Below, in pieces: positions 1 through 9,598 of a stretch of 64,000 nt of DNA. Made by a program: the position numbers and the translations under genes. Positions within the stretch are counted from its first letter, which is position 1. Each line of letters starts with the position of its first letter. This DNA comes from UBA10649 sp963700745 (GTDB lineage Bacteria > Actinomycetota > Actinomycetes > S36-B12): NCBI GenBank assembly GCA_963700745.1, contig CAVOYT010000001.1, positions 310,001 through 374,000 of the forward strand, read 5' to 3'. The notes beneath the pieces were generated by a model. That model saw only the letters and a program-made list of their open reading frames with translations. It was not told the DNA's origin and did not search any database.

Positions 1-661
1 ATACGGGGCGATGGTCGAGCAGGTGGGGGGCGACCGCGGCCAGCAGCATGTCCGCGGCCCGGTCGACCAGCCGTTCCCACCGGTCACCCCCGGGGTCGTT
101 CGCGATCTGCTGGCTCGTCAGGCCGGTGAACACGGCGGTGGCCAGATCGGACGCGTCGGGGTCGGTGACCCCGAAGCGCGCCATGGCGGTCTGCATGCCG
201 GAGAGTGCTCGAACGGCGATGGTGTAGCTGTCCGCAGACGGCTCGAAGCCGGGAATGGTGCGCAGGAACAGCAGCTGGTAGCGCACCGGGTCCGATGTGC
301 AGAAGGTGAAGTAGCGGTGCGCGAAGGACCGCAGCGAGGTGCGGGCATCGCCGCCCGCCGCCGGGTCGTGCGCGTCCATCCACTCTAAGAACGCCGCGTA
401 CCCCTCGGCGAACATCGCGTCGTAGATCGCGTCCTTCGAGGCGAAGTACGAGTAGACCGACTGGGCTCGCATGCCCACCCGGTCCCCGAGATCGCGCATG
501 GACAGGCCACTTAGCCCGTGCGTCCGGGCGAGCTCCCAGGCGGCGTCCACGATCTCCTGCCGGGTGGCCTCGCGGCGAAGGGCCCGACGGTCGGGGGCCG
601 AGCGGTCGGCGATGGTGTGGTCGGGTTCACGCAACCTGACAGTGTTCGCATTACCTGACAT
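1..661 (-). CDS. TetR-family transcriptional regulator (C-terminus beyond window)
   Basis: The gene reads leftwards off the window edge, so the end of its ligand domain is missing; about 220 residues are visible. The start is the ATG at 661. Residues ~33-84 form a TetR HTH: a first helix TRQEIVDAAWELAR, then LSMRDLGDRVGMRAQSVY and YFASKDAIYDAMF. The rest is helical, as in the family's dimerisation and ligand pocket. TetR proteins are dimeric repressors released by a small molecule; the ligand cannot be read from sequence. A CCTGAC inverted repeat overlaps its start codon, which suggests autorepression and perhaps control of the divergent GGDEF/EAL gene. The family is clear; the regulon is inference. 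Confidence 0.88.
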   Translation of the reverse strand, partial: MSGNANTVRLREPDHTIADRSAPDRRALRREATRQEIVDAAWELARTHGLSGLSMRDLGDRVGMRAQSVYSYFASKDAIYDAMFAEGYAAFLEWMDAHDPAAGGDARTSLRSFAHRYFTFCTSDPVRYQLLFLRTIPGFEPSADSYTIAVRALSGMQTAMARFGVTDPDASDLATAVFTGLTSQQIANDPGGDRWERLVDRAADMLLAAVAPHLLDHRPV

Positions 662-668
662 AGTCAGG
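654..668. promoter_or_regulatory. Inverted repeat over the TetR start codon, likely operator
   Basis: CCTGAC-ATA-GTCAGG is a perfect 6-bp inverted repeat with a 3-bp spacer. A further CCTGACA copy lies at 635-641. The repeat spans the ATG of the TetR gene. TetR operators are usually short palindromes near the regulator's own start, so autoregulation is the simplest reading. Confidence 0.5.
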
Positions 669-732
669 AGTCTGCTACCGAGGCGCAGCGAAGTCAAGGC
701 CTTTCCGAAATGTCGGATTCTGAACCGACTTC

Positions 733-843
733 CCTCACGAGGACCTCCTAGGCTGACGCCTAGACGGAGTGAGGTGGGCACATGACGTCGAGGGACGTGT
801 TCCCGCGTCACGCGGGGCGACTGCGTGACGGTCGTGGTACGAC
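733..843 (+). promoter_or_regulatory. Palindrome-rich leader of the GGDEF/EAL gene
   Basis: The region contains nested inverted repeats: CCTCAC (733-738) with GTGAGG (769-774) enclosing CTAGGC-TGAC-GCCTAG (748-763), then CGTCACGC (806-813) with GCGTGACG (823-830), then GTCGT-GGT-ACGAC (831-843) abutting the GTG start. No Shine-Dalgarno sequence is visible between the last repeat and the start. This could be a folded 5' UTR or overlapping operators. It does not match the c-di-GMP riboswitch pattern I know. Confidence 0.4.
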
Positions 844-2883
844 GTGACTGACGTAACCTCCGTATCGGACTTGGTCTCCCAGGTGGAGAACAAGTACCGC
901 ACGTTGCTGGACACCTTCCACGAGGCCCTGCTCACTTTCGCACCCGTGGATGGTGCCGTGGGGCCGGTCGTCGACGCGGTGTGCACGTCCGTCAATCTCG
1001 CGGCCCAACGAGTCCTGAGTCGGTCCGCCGAAGGGATCCTGGGGCGACGGCTGGGAGACGTGCTGTTCGACGTCCATGTTGAGGGCAAGCTCGGCACCTC
1101 GATCGTCGCGCCGGATCCCGGACAGACGATTCGCTTCGAGACACCCGCCCTGCCATCGGAAGCCGGTGACACCGAATACGAGGTCTCGATCTACCCCTTC
1201 GGACCGGAGGTCCTGGTCGTCCTGCGTGACATCACACAGAGGTTGAGGTCGGAGCGCGCACTGGCGAACTCCGAGGCCCGCTACCGCGTCCTCGCCGAGA
1301 ACGCCATGGACCTCGTCGTGGCGCTCGACATGCACGCCACCATCGAATGGGCCTCGCCATCGGCGAAGCGATTGCTCGGCTTCGAACCCCAGGATCTGGT
1401 CGGGAAGTCCGGAGCCGTCCTCATCCACCCGGAGGACCTCGCTGAGTTCCTCGTCACTGCTGATCAGGCCCGCGCCGGTGCACCCGTGTCCTGCCGGATT
1501 CGGTCAATGACGGCGTTGGGAGATCACCGTTGGGTGGAGGCGACACCGCGCCCGGCGTACAACGATTCGGGAAACCTTGTCGGTGGCGTCATCGGCTTTC
1601 GGGACATCCACGATGAGTGGCGCGCGCACGAAGCGCTCGAGCGCCAACTGGATTTCGACGCCCTGACCGGCCTGGCCAGACGACCGATCGCTCTCGGCCG
1701 GATTCAGGACATCCTCGACACGCGTCGGAGCGATGGATGGGCGCTGTTCTGTGTCGGCGTCGACGGGATGACCGCCCTCAATCAGGCCTACACCTACGCG
1801 ATGGGTGACGCCGTCCTTCGGGCCGTCACCGACCGCCTGGTCTCCGAGGCCGCGGCCGCCGATCGAGTGGCCAGGATCGCTGGCGATGAGTTCGCGATCC
1901 TGCTGCGCGATGTCGTCACCCCGACCGACGCTGCCAGCGCCGCGGAGCGGCTGCTTGCCGCTGTGCGCGGACCCGTCACGCACGGTCAGGTCGTCGTCGA
2001 CGTCACTGCCTGCGTGGGTATCGCGATGTCGCACGTGGGTGCGGATGCGGACGAACTGCTGCGCGACTCAACGGCGGCCATGCGGCAGGCGAGTGCCAAG
2101 GGTCCGGATCGCTGGGAGTTCCTCGACGGAAACGTGGGCGAGCAGACCCGCCAGGCCCTCACCGTGCAGCACGCGCTGAAGGATGCGCTGGCCGAGTCGC
2201 GCATCGTCCCGTGGCTGATGCCGCTCGCGAGGATCGTGGACCGCGAGATCGTGGGATTCGAGGCCCTCGTCCGTTGGGAGCATGAGGATTCGACGGTGTC
2301 TCCGCCAAGTGACTTCCTGCCCATCGCCGAGCGGGCCGGGCTCGTCATGCAGATCGACGAGGTAATGCTCGATCGGGTGCTCGACGTCCTGCTTGGGCTC
2401 CCGCCCAATCAGCACATCGCCCTCAATGTCTCGGCCGCGACCCTCGGAAGTGAGCGACTTCCGGACCGGGTGCGTGACGGCCTGGCGCAGCGAGGACTCG
2501 ATCCCCGCCGACTGCACCTGGAAGTCACCGAGACTGCCCTGCTGAAGGTCACCGACAGCGTCCGTTCGGCCATGCGGGAGATTGCCGACCTTGGAGTCTC
2601 ATGGTGGGTCGATGACTTCGGGACCGGATACTCGTCCATCGCCCACCTTCGCGACCTGCCGATCGCCGGTCTGAAACTCGACCAGTCGTTCACCGCCGGC
2701 GTCACCGTCGAGGACAGTTATGCCACCAGACTGGCCAAGGGGCTGGCCGGTCTGGCCCACGGCCTTGGGCTCCTCACGATCGCCGAGGGGATCGAGACCA
2801 TCGAGCAGGAGCAGGTGCTGGCCGCACAGGGCTGGTCGGTAGGCCAGGGGTGGCTCTATGGCAGGCCGACTCGGCCCAGCTGA
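844..2883 (+). CDS. PAS-PAS-GGDEF-EAL cyclic-di-GMP signalling protein
   Basis: The 679-residue cytosolic protein has two PAS sensor domains (~15-133 and ~140-260), a GGDEF domain (~265-425) and an EAL domain (~435-675). The diguanylate cyclase signature reads AGDEF (~344-348), a variant often still active. The EAL domain keeps all main phosphodiesterase residues: EALVRW (~472), NVS, EVTE, DDFGTGYSS (~590), LKLDQSF and AEGIE. It should therefore hydrolyse c-di-GMP; cyclase activity is less certain. No membrane segment is visible, so the signal is probably intracellular and sensed by the PAS domains. The start is the GTG at 844; an upstream ATG frame closes at once. It is intact, unlike many neighbours. 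Confidence 0.92.
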   Translation: MTDVTSVSDLVSQVENKYRTLLDTFHEALLTFAPVDGAVGPVVDAVCTSVNLAAQRVLSRSAEGILGRRLGDVLFDVHVEGKLGTSIVAPDPGQTIRFETPALPSEAGDTEYEVSIYPFGPEVLVVLRDITQRLRSERALANSEARYRVLAENAMDLVVALDMHATIEWASPSAKRLLGFEPQDLVGKSGAVLIHPEDLAEFLVTADQARAGAPVSCRIRSMTALGDHRWVEATPRPAYNDSGNLVGGVIGFRDIHDEWRAHEALERQLDFDALTGLARRPIALGRIQDILDTRRSDGWALFCVGVDGMTALNQAYTYAMGDAVLRAVTDRLVSEAAAADRVARIAGDEFAILLRDVVTPTDAASAAERLLAAVRGPVTHGQVVVDVTACVGIAMSHVGADADELLRDSTAAMRQASAKGPDRWEFLDGNVGEQTRQALTVQHALKDALAESRIVPWLMPLARIVDREIVGFEALVRWEHEDSTVSPPSDFLPIAERAGLVMQIDEVMLDRVLDVLLGLPPNQHIALNVSAATLGSERLPDRVRDGLAQRGLDPRRLHLEVTETALLKVTDSVRSAMREIADLGVSWWVDDFGTGYSSIAHLRDLPIAGLKLDQSFTAGVTVEDSYATRLAKGLAGLAHGLGLLTIAEGIETIEQEQVLAAQGWSVGQGWLYGRPTRPS

Positions 2884-2895
2884 CCGCTCGCTCGG

Positions 2896-4317
2896 CTACA
2901 AGCCGGGTGTCGCCTGCACACTGCCGTCTGCGATCGCCTGGGTCAGCGCCGCGAAGTCTCGAGCATTCTGGTCGGCGTAGGAGACGGCGAACGCGCCCAT
3001 GGCGCGGTCGAAGGCGTTGGGCCGGTCCGTCGGGTCGTCGATGCCGAGGTAGGAGGCGATGGCCAGGCGATCGCCGGACCTGGCGTGTGCCTTGGCCAGG
3101 GTGGCGCCGCACATCTTCGCGTAGGTGAGCATCGAGGACACGTCCAGCGTCGCGATGTCGGCCGACAGCTTCCAGTCGCGCAATTGCCGGAAGTAGTAGT
3201 CGCGGGTCTGGCCCTCGAGTTCCACCGCGCCGGTCCAGCCAAGGAAGATGTCCGATGTCGACTGCATGATTCGTTGCCCCGCAACCACGCGCGCGCCCAT
3301 GTTCTTGTACCTGCTGCGCTCGGTGTACGCCTCGAGGACCGAGGCCCCAGCCTCCTTGAACTGCAGGAAGAGAGCGTCGTCGTTGTCGCGGCCCGACAGC
3401 AGCAGGATCCAGCAGCGCGTGCCCACGCTGCCGACTCCGACCACCTTGTGCGCCAGATCCACGAGGTCGAACTGGTCGAGCAGGTGTCGCCGATCGGACT
3501 CGAGCGAGCGACCGTACTGGGCCAGCCGATCCTCGACCTCCGTCACGACGGCGTCCCGTTCGGCCCCTTGCAGCAGGTCGTCGATGGGAACGACGAGGGG
3601 CGGGTTGCTGATGATCCTGCGGCGGCCATCCACGAGGTGCGTCAGCTTCTCAAGGGCCTGCAGCGAGTCGTGACGTCGAGCACGTGCGACCGCCTTGTCC
3701 ACCTTGCGCGAGTCCTTCGACGCCTTCTTTCCGGTTCTGGGCCCGCAGCAGGGCGGCCGCCGAGTCGATGTCGATGTGGTCGTACCAGGACTCGAGTTCG
3801 CCCATGCCGGCCAGGCGCGCCATCATCACCCGGTAGGCAGCCGCCGAGGTGAGCACGACCTGCTCACGGTCCTGGTCCGCGAAGCCGTACTGCCGGCAGG
3901 CGATCTCGAAGCTCGTGCTCAGCCGCTTGACGTCCCACTCGAACGGGCCCGGATTTGTCTCGTCGAAGTCGTTGACGTCGAACACGAGTCGTCGCTCCGG
4001 CGAGGCATACGCGCCGAAGTTGGACAGGTGGGCATCCCCGCAGAGCTGGACGCGAAGCGTCGAGCGCGCTGGGCTGCGAGGTCGGCGGCCATCACCAGCG
4101 CGGCGCCGCGGAAGAACGAGAAGGGGCTCTCGCTCATGCGTCCATAGCGGATGGGGAGCAGGTTCTGGATGCGGGACGTGCCCTGCGAGAGCAGCAGGGC
4201 GATGGGATCGGGCCGGTCCGGGGCGGGCTCGAAGGCCCCCAGGCTCGACCGCGAGACGGTCTTGCGAAGCGCCTTGCCGGCGGTGAGCCGATCAGCGGCG
4301 CCGGCGTGGCGGGGCAT
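2896..4317 (-). CDS. DUF2252 family protein (two frameshifts)
   Basis: When repaired this is ~470 residues, normal for DUF2252, a family with a protein-kinase-like fold and unknown substrate. Three pieces in different frames join up: residues from the ATG at 4317 through SPFSFFRGAALVMAADL, a middle piece with LCGDAHLSNFG and FDVNDFDETNPGPFEWDVK, and a C-terminal piece from about 3702 with VVGVGSVGTRCW. Breaks lie near 4060 and 3710. The NDFDET and CGDAH motifs are the family's conserved core. Its start overlaps the stop of the upstream AIM24-like gene (TGATG), so the two form an operon. Family assignment is firm; function is unknown. Confidence 0.82.
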
Positions 4318-4992
4318 CAGCTTCGGGCCTTGGGCAGACGTGCCTCGATCCATCCGACCAGGTCGCTGCTGCTGCGGGTCTGCAGCCACACGCGACCCGG
4401 ACCCGTGAAGTCGGTCACGAGGCCCTCACCGCCCAGCAGCGTGGACTTCCAGCTGCCGGCCTTGCGCACCTTGTACGTCACGGCGGCATCGAAGGCGACC
4501 ACGTGACCGGTGTCGAGGGTCATGGTCTCGCCGGCAGCCAGCTCCGTGGACCGGATCGCGCCGTAGGCCGAGAGCAGGATGTCGCCGACGCCGCGTGCAG
4601 CGCAGCAGGATGAGTCCTTCGCCACTGAAGAAGGTCTTGCCGCCGCCCCACTTCGCGTCGACGTCGATGGCCGGGTCGGAGGCGATCCACGATCCCGACT
4701 GGACGAGGAGGGTGTCGCTCGCGGTCATGGCGGCCAGGGCCATGTCGCCCGGCAGCGCAGGGGCGACGGCGACCACGCCGCCGCGGGGCGACGTGAAGTC
4801 GTTGACGAAGAAGCTCTCGCCGCCGAGCGACCTCTTCAATCCCTTCATGAACCCGCCCTGCGTGGACGTCGAGATCTCGATGTCGCCGCGCGTCATGGCC
4901 ATGGCTCCCGCTTCGACGCGTACCGCGCCTCCCGGCGGAAGGGTGATCTCGCCGAACGCGAATGCAGGGCCTGAGTTGATGTCGACATCCAT
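4317..4992 (-). CDS. AIM24/TIGR00266-family protein (one frameshift)
   Basis: About 225 residues after repair of one break near 4600. The N-terminal piece has GGAVRVEAGAMAMTRGDIEI and a Gly-rich stretch KWGGGKTFFSGEGL; the second piece continues GVGDILLSAYGAI and ends with WIEARLPKARS. This is the beta-helical AIM24 family, common in actinomycetes and of unproven biochemical role. The start is the ATG at 4992, preceded on its strand by TAGCCT and exactly six bases, so a leaderless mRNA is likely. It is translationally coupled to the DUF2252 gene downstream. Confidence 0.82.
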
Positions 4993-5072
4993 GTGCTCAG
5001 GCTAGGCCTCCCCGACCCGGCTCGTCGCGGATTCGCCGGGCGCGGCCCCGGTGCGGTGGCTACCGTGCAGGC
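4993..5072. promoter_or_regulatory. Divergent pair of leaderless-type promoters
   Basis: The 80-bp gap between two divergent genes holds TAGCCT six bases before the ATG at 4992 (minus strand; forward 4999-5004) and TACCGT (5061-5066) six bases before the ATG at 5073. Neither start has a Shine-Dalgarno sequence. TANNNT placed so that transcription starts at the initiation codon is the actinobacterial leaderless arrangement. Confidence 0.55.
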
Positions 5073-6736
5073 ATGGAACCAGTTCACGGTGGCGAGCACA
5101 TCGTCGATGCGGCCCGGGCGGCCGGCGTTTCGACGGTCTTCTCCCTCTCCGGTGCGCACATCTTCCCGGTCTACGACGCGGCCGTCGGTGGGAAGTCGCG
5201 CGTGGAGGGCGCTCCCGATCGTCGGTCCGCTGAGCAGGAGGGACCGCTGCGCCTCGTCGACACGCGCCACGAGCAGACGGCCGTCTTCGCGGCCGAGGCC
5301 ACGGGCCGGCTCACCCGCACGCCGGGCTTCGCCGCGGTGACGGCTGGCCCCGGCGTCACGAACGCGGTGAGCGGAATCGGCACGGCGTACTTCAACGGGA
5401 CCCCGATGGTGGTGCTCGGTGGTCGATCGCCCGACTCGCGCTGGGGAGAGGGCGCGCTGCAGGAACTCGACCAGCCTCCGATCCTCGCCCCGATCACGAA
5501 GGGGGCCTGGACGACGCATGACGTGAATGCGCATCCGGGCGGACGGTGATCGGGCGTTCGCACTGGCCGCTTCGGTGCATGCCGGGCCGGTCTTCTGGGA
5601 CATCCCCATCGACGTGATCTTCGCGCCGGCCCCGCGCGAGGAGCGGCCGGCGGTGCCCGTCGAGCGGGGCGGCGATCCGGACCCGGACGAGCTCGCGCGG
5701 GCGAGGGCGCTACTGGCCGAGGCTCGGCACCCGCTGCTGATCCTGAGCAGCGGTGTCTGGATGGGCGACGCCGTTGACGCTGCGAGGTCACTGGTGGCCG
5801 ACCGCAACCTGCCGGTCATCGCGAACGGGATGGGGCGCGGCGTCATTCCGCCGAGCGACCCGCACCTGGTCACCCGCGCCCGGTCGGCCGCATTCAAGGA
5901 GGCCGACCTGGTGATCGTCGTCGGTACCCCGCTGGACTTCCGACTCGGGTATGGCAGTTTCGGCGATCCGCCCGCAAAGGTCGTCCATGTGATCGACGCG
6001 CGAGACCGAGCGGTCGTCGGCCGGCACCGTCGTCTGCACCCTCGTCGGCGACATCAGCGCCAGTCTCGCGGGCCTGGCGGAGGGGCCGGCGGCGGACCCC
6101 GCGTGGGTGTCGACTCTGCGGAGTGCTGCGCAGGCGGCGATCAGCGGCGATGACGGTGCACTCACGTCGGACGCAGCGCCGATCCACCCGTCGCGCATCT
6201 ACGGGGAGCTGCTCCCGCGCCTGACGGGCGACTCCGTCGTCATCGGTGACGGCGGCGACTTCGTGTCCTTCGCCGGGCGGTACATCGAGCCGGAGCAGCC
6301 CGGGCGGTGGCTGGACCCGGGGCCCTACGGCTGCCTCGGCACCGGACCCGGGTTCGCGCTGGCCGCGGGGATCGTGCACCCGCAGGCACCGCTGTTCCTG
6401 CTGATGGGCGACGGTGCGGCCGGCTTCTCGCTCATGGACGTCGATTCACTTGTCCGTCACCGCATCCCAGCGGTCATGATCGTGGGCAACAACGCCGGCT
6501 GGGCGCTGGAGAAGCATCCGATGCGATTCCTGTACGGATACGACGTCATCACGGATCTCGCCCCAACGCGCTATGACGAGGTCGTCATCGCCCTCGGCGG
6601 CGGCGGCGAGACGGTGACGGATCCTGCGCAGATCGGCCCGGCGATCGATCGAGCGATGGCGTCGGGCATTCCGTACCTCGTGAATGTCATGACCGATCCC
6701 GAGGCGGCCTACCCGCGCTCGACCCTCGGCATCTGA
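5073..6736 (+). CDS. ThDP-dependent acetolactate synthase-like enzyme, IlvG type (two frameshifts)
   Basis: After repair (breaks near 5540 and 6010) this is ~550 residues, a normal length. The N-terminal domain has FSLSGAHIFPVYDAA and the activating glutamate in DTRHEQTAVFAAEA. The central domain has PVFWDIPIDV. The C-terminal domain has the ThDP/Mg motif GDGAAGFSLMDVDSLV through to NNAGW. This matches the mycobacterial IlvG (Rv1820) branch rather than the biosynthetic IlvB, and no ilvN or ilvC lies nearby. It probably decarboxylates a 2-oxoacid, but the substrate is not deducible. An unusual ~20-residue insertion (about residues 40-60) precedes the RHEQ motif. The start is leaderless-type (TACCGT-N6-ATG). 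Confidence 0.82.
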
Positions 6737-6763
6737 CGGCGGACCGACGAGACGGACGCATCG

Positions 6764-7171
6764 TCAGAGCCGGCCGACGAACTCCGCGCGGTCGACGATG
6801 ACGCGGACGTGCGTGCCGCTACCTATCTGGGTCACCTGGCCGTCGCGGACGTGCTCGGCCCGGACGGCGAAGGTGAGACGGGTTCCGGTGGCATCCACGA
6901 CCTCGGCGTGGGCGATCACGTCGGCGCCGACCGGCGAGGGCGCCACGTGTCGCACGTCGAGGTGCGTGCCGACGGTCGTGGCGGCGCGCGGGAGGCGGCC
7001 GACCAGTGCGGCGCAGGCCGCCTCCTCCATGAGGGCGATCATCCGCGGCGTGGCCAGCACGGGCAGGTCGCCGCTGCGGAACGCGGTCGCCGTGTCTGCA
7101 TCCGTCACGCTGAGGTGAGCCTCGCCGGTGGCGCCGATGATGGGGGCGGTCGGATCGAAGGGGGAATCCAT
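6764..7171 (-). CDS. Hotdog-fold thioesterase, fluoroacetyl-CoA thioesterase (FlK)-like
   Basis: This intact 135-residue protein has the FlK-type layout: LATPRMIALMEEAA (conserved Thr and Glu) followed by TVGTHLDVRHVAPSPVG (conserved His). These correspond to the catalytic Thr/Glu/His set known for FlK-like thioesterases. Such proteins hydrolyse small acyl-CoAs; most homologues do not act on fluoroacetyl-CoA and serve as housekeeping thioesterases. It is convergent with the ThDP enzyme and divergent from a second hotdog gene. The ATG at 7171 is the only good start; no clear Shine-Dalgarno sequence is seen. Confidence 0.82.
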   Translation of the reverse strand: MDSPFDPTAPIIGATGEAHLSVTDADTATAFRSGDLPVLATPRMIALMEEAACAALVGRLPRAATTVGTHLDVRHVAPSPVGADVIAHAEVVDATGTRLTFAVRAEHVRDGQVTQIGSGTHVRVIVDRAEFVGRL

Positions 7172-7263
7172 GCCGACATTGTCCCCCCGTGGGCGTTCAG
7201 CACCGGGCGAGCGGGTGGCGCGCGGTAGCGTCGCCGCGACACCGGTCGACGGGAGAGATCAGC

Positions 7264-7719
7264 GTGGACGAGCCACTCAGCATCCAGGAGCGCTTCTTCC
7301 CGGACCTGACCTGCTTCGGCTGCGGACCATCGAACGCCAAGGGACTGCGACTGCGCAGCTTCCCGGGGGATGGCGCCGTGGTGGCGACCTTCCTGCCCTG
7401 GCCGGAGCATGACAACGGCCTGGGCTACCTCAACGGCGGGATCATCGGCACGGTTCTGGACTGCCACAGCGCCGCTGCCGTGGTGCTCGAGGTGCAGCGG
7501 CGCGGGTGGAATGGACCGAACGATGCCCTCCTGCCGTACGTGACCGCCGGACTCGACGTGCGCTTCCGCCGACCGGCTCCGCTGGGTGAGGCCTCCCAGC
7601 TGCGGGCGGTCGTGATCGAGGGCGATCCCGAGCAGATGACCGTCGAGGTCGAGCTGATCTGGGACGGCAAGCCCCGCGCGACCGCCACGGCACTGTGGAA
7701 GCGGTGGCGCCCGCGCTAG
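7264..7719 (+). CDS. PaaI-type hotdog thioesterase
   Basis: The ~151-residue hotdog protein opens with IQERFFPDLTCFGCGPSN, continues GLRLRSF and FLPWPEHDNGLGYLNGGIIG, and has LDVRFRRPAPLGE in the second half. The glycine-rich loop after the central helix and the helix start GTVLDCH are typical of 4HBT/PaaI enzymes that cleave acyl-CoA thioesters. The GTG at 7264 was chosen because GGGAGAG lies just upstream; longer upstream reading has no family similarity. Its stop overlaps that of the convergent SDR by 4 bases. Confidence 0.8.
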   Translation: MDEPLSIQERFFPDLTCFGCGPSNAKGLRLRSFPGDGAVVATFLPWPEHDNGLGYLNGGIIGTVLDCHSAAAVVLEVQRRGWNGPNDALLPYVTAGLDVRFRRPAPLGEASQLRAVVIEGDPEQMTVEVELIWDGKPRATATALWKRWRPR

Positions 7720-8477
7720 GCCTTCGGACCGCCGGCCACGTAGATGACCTGGCCGGAGATGAAGGAGGCGTCGTCCGAGACGAGGAAGGACACGGTGTTC
7801 GCGATGTCCTCCGGAACGCCGACTCGCCGGACCGCGGTCTCCGCCGCTGCCAGTTCCATGAACTGGTCGAACGGGATCCCGATCCGCTCGGCCGTCGCCG
7901 CCGTCATGTCGCTGGCGATGAAACCGGGGGCGATCGCGTTGGCCGTCACGCCGAAGGGGCCGAGCTCAAGGGCCAGGGTCTTGGTGAACCCCTGCAGCCC
8001 CGCCTTGGCCGCGGCGTAGTTGGCCTGCCCGCGATTTCCCAGTGCGGAGGTGCTCGACAGGTTGACGATCCGGCCCCAGCGGGCGTCCACCATGTGGCCC
8101 TGCACTGCACGAGACATCAGGAAGGCGCCGCGCAGGTGCACGGACATGACGGCGTCCCAGTCGCTCACGGTCATCTTGAACAGCAGGTTGTCGCGCAGGA
8201 TCCCGGCGTTGTTGACGAGCACGGTCGGGGGGCCGAGTTCGCCGGCGATGCGCTGGACTGCGGCCACGACGGCGTCCTCCGACGACACGTCGGCGCCGAC
8301 GGCGATCGCGGTGCCTCCTGCCGCCGTGATCTCGTCCACGACGGGACTGCAGGAGGCCTCGTCGAGATCGATCAAGGCAACAGCGAGGCCGTCGCGAGCG
8401 AGCCGTCTGGCGGTCGCCGCACCGATCCCGCGGGCGGCGCCGGTCACGATGGCGATCCTGGACGAGGTGTCGGTCAT
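7716..8477 (-). CDS. FabG-like SDR, 3-oxoacyl-ACP/acetoacetyl-CoA reductase type
   Basis: The intact 253-residue short-chain dehydrogenase has the cofactor motif VTGAARGIGAATAR near residue 11 and the catalytic Ser and YAAAK in LSSTSALGNRGQANYAAAK. The C-terminal stretch GFIASDMTAA and the ending SGQVIYVAGG are typical of FabG-like, NADP(H)-linked 3-oxoacyl reductases. With two thioesterases beside it, a role in short acyl-CoA metabolism is possible, but the strands alternate, so no operon is implied. Confidence 0.85.
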   Translation of the reverse strand: MTDTSSRIAIVTGAARGIGAATARRLARDGLAVALIDLDEASCSPVVDEITAAGGTAIAVGADVSSEDAVVAAVQRIAGELGPPTVLVNNAGILRDNLLFKMTVSDWDAVMSVHLRGAFLMSRAVQGHMVDARWGRIVNLSSTSALGNRGQANYAAAKAGLQGFTKTLALELGPFGVTANAIAPGFIASDMTAATAERIGIPFDQFMELAAAETAVRRVGVPEDIANTVSFLVSDDASFISGQVIYVAGGPKA

Positions 8478-8505
8478 GGCGACAGTCTGCCGTTACGGTG
8501 GTCCG

Positions 8506-9598
8506 GTGACCGCACAGAGGCCCGCCGGTGCGGCGGGCGTCGAACGGGCCCGTTCGCATCCTGGCTGGTTCGGCGGGGTGATGGGAACGGCGGCTCTCTC
8601 CATCGCGGCCTTCCGCCTCCCCGGCGAGAGCGGACCGATCGCGGACGTGAGCACGGCCGTCGGCTGGTTCCTCTTCAGCGTGGCGCTCGCGGCGTTCGTC
8701 CTTCTCGTCGTGGCGAACCTGTTCCACCACACGCCGGGAGAGACGATCCGCGAGAACATCCGGTCCAGCGAGGTGGGTCCGGCCTACGCGGCCATCCCCG
8801 GGGCCGTTCTCACGCTGACACTCGCCCTCGAGGCGGCCGCACCGACCCTGCTGGAGAGCGACCGAGCCAGCTGGATCCTGCTTGTCGTGGTACTCGCCGG
8901 CAGCGGCCGTGGACGTGTGGCTCACCCTGGTCTTCTTCGTCGCGGCGATCGGCAGCCGCGGGCTGCTCGAGGCGAACACCCTCTCCGGCGTGTGGTTCAT
9001 GCCGCAGACCGTGCTGCTGCTGGCGGCGACCGCCCTGGCTCGGCTCAGCGCCTCGGCCCACGGCCCGGTCGCCGAGATCGCTGCCCCCTCAGCAGTGCTG
9101 CTGCTCGGTGCCGGCTTCATGCTCTTCATCCTGGTGGCGGCCCTGGTGCTCGCGCGGCTGGTGATGGTGCCGCTCGATCCCTCCGCTGAGACGCCGGCGG
9201 CGTGGATCATGATGAGCCCCGCTGCGGCGGCCGCGCTGGCCTTCCTCGCGCTGCCGAAGGTGATCCCGGTGCTGCTCACGGCACCGCCAATGTCGGTGAC
9301 GTTCATTACGAGCCTCTTCGCCGGAGCCCTCGTGGGGTTCTGCATGTGGTGGCTGGCGGTTGTGCTGCTGCTCACCATGCGGCTCCGGGCGCATGCGCTC
9401 CGGTTCACACCGGCCACGTGGAGCTTCGTGTTCCCGCTCGCGGCGTTGGCAGTGGCCAGCGGGGAGCTCGCCCTCAGCTGGGACTCGGTCGTGATGACCG
9501 GATTGGCCGTCGGCATGGCCGCCATCGCGACGTTGGTGTGGCTGGGCGTTCTGGTGGGCTCGATCCGTTGGCTGCGCGTGCGGCTCGATCAGTCCTGA
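8506..9598 (+). CDS. TehA/SLAC1-type (TDT family) membrane transporter (one frameshift)
   Basis: About 360 residues after repairing a break near 8900. The N-terminal HPGWFGGVMGTAALSIAAF is the hallmark of the tellurite-resistance/dicarboxylate transporter family; about ten hydrophobic helices follow. The second piece begins around AVDVWLTLVFFVAAIG. Members act as anion channels or carriers (sulfite, malate, chloride); the substrate here is unknown. The GTG at 8506 is preceded by TACGGT and six bases, so it is probably leaderless. The stop overlaps the convergent gene at 9589 by ten bases. Confidence 0.78.

Noticed and set aside
733..843. A c-di-GMP (GEMM) riboswitch before the GGDEF/EAL gene
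   Set aside because: The repeats are simple hairpins and the conserved GEMM core is not visible.
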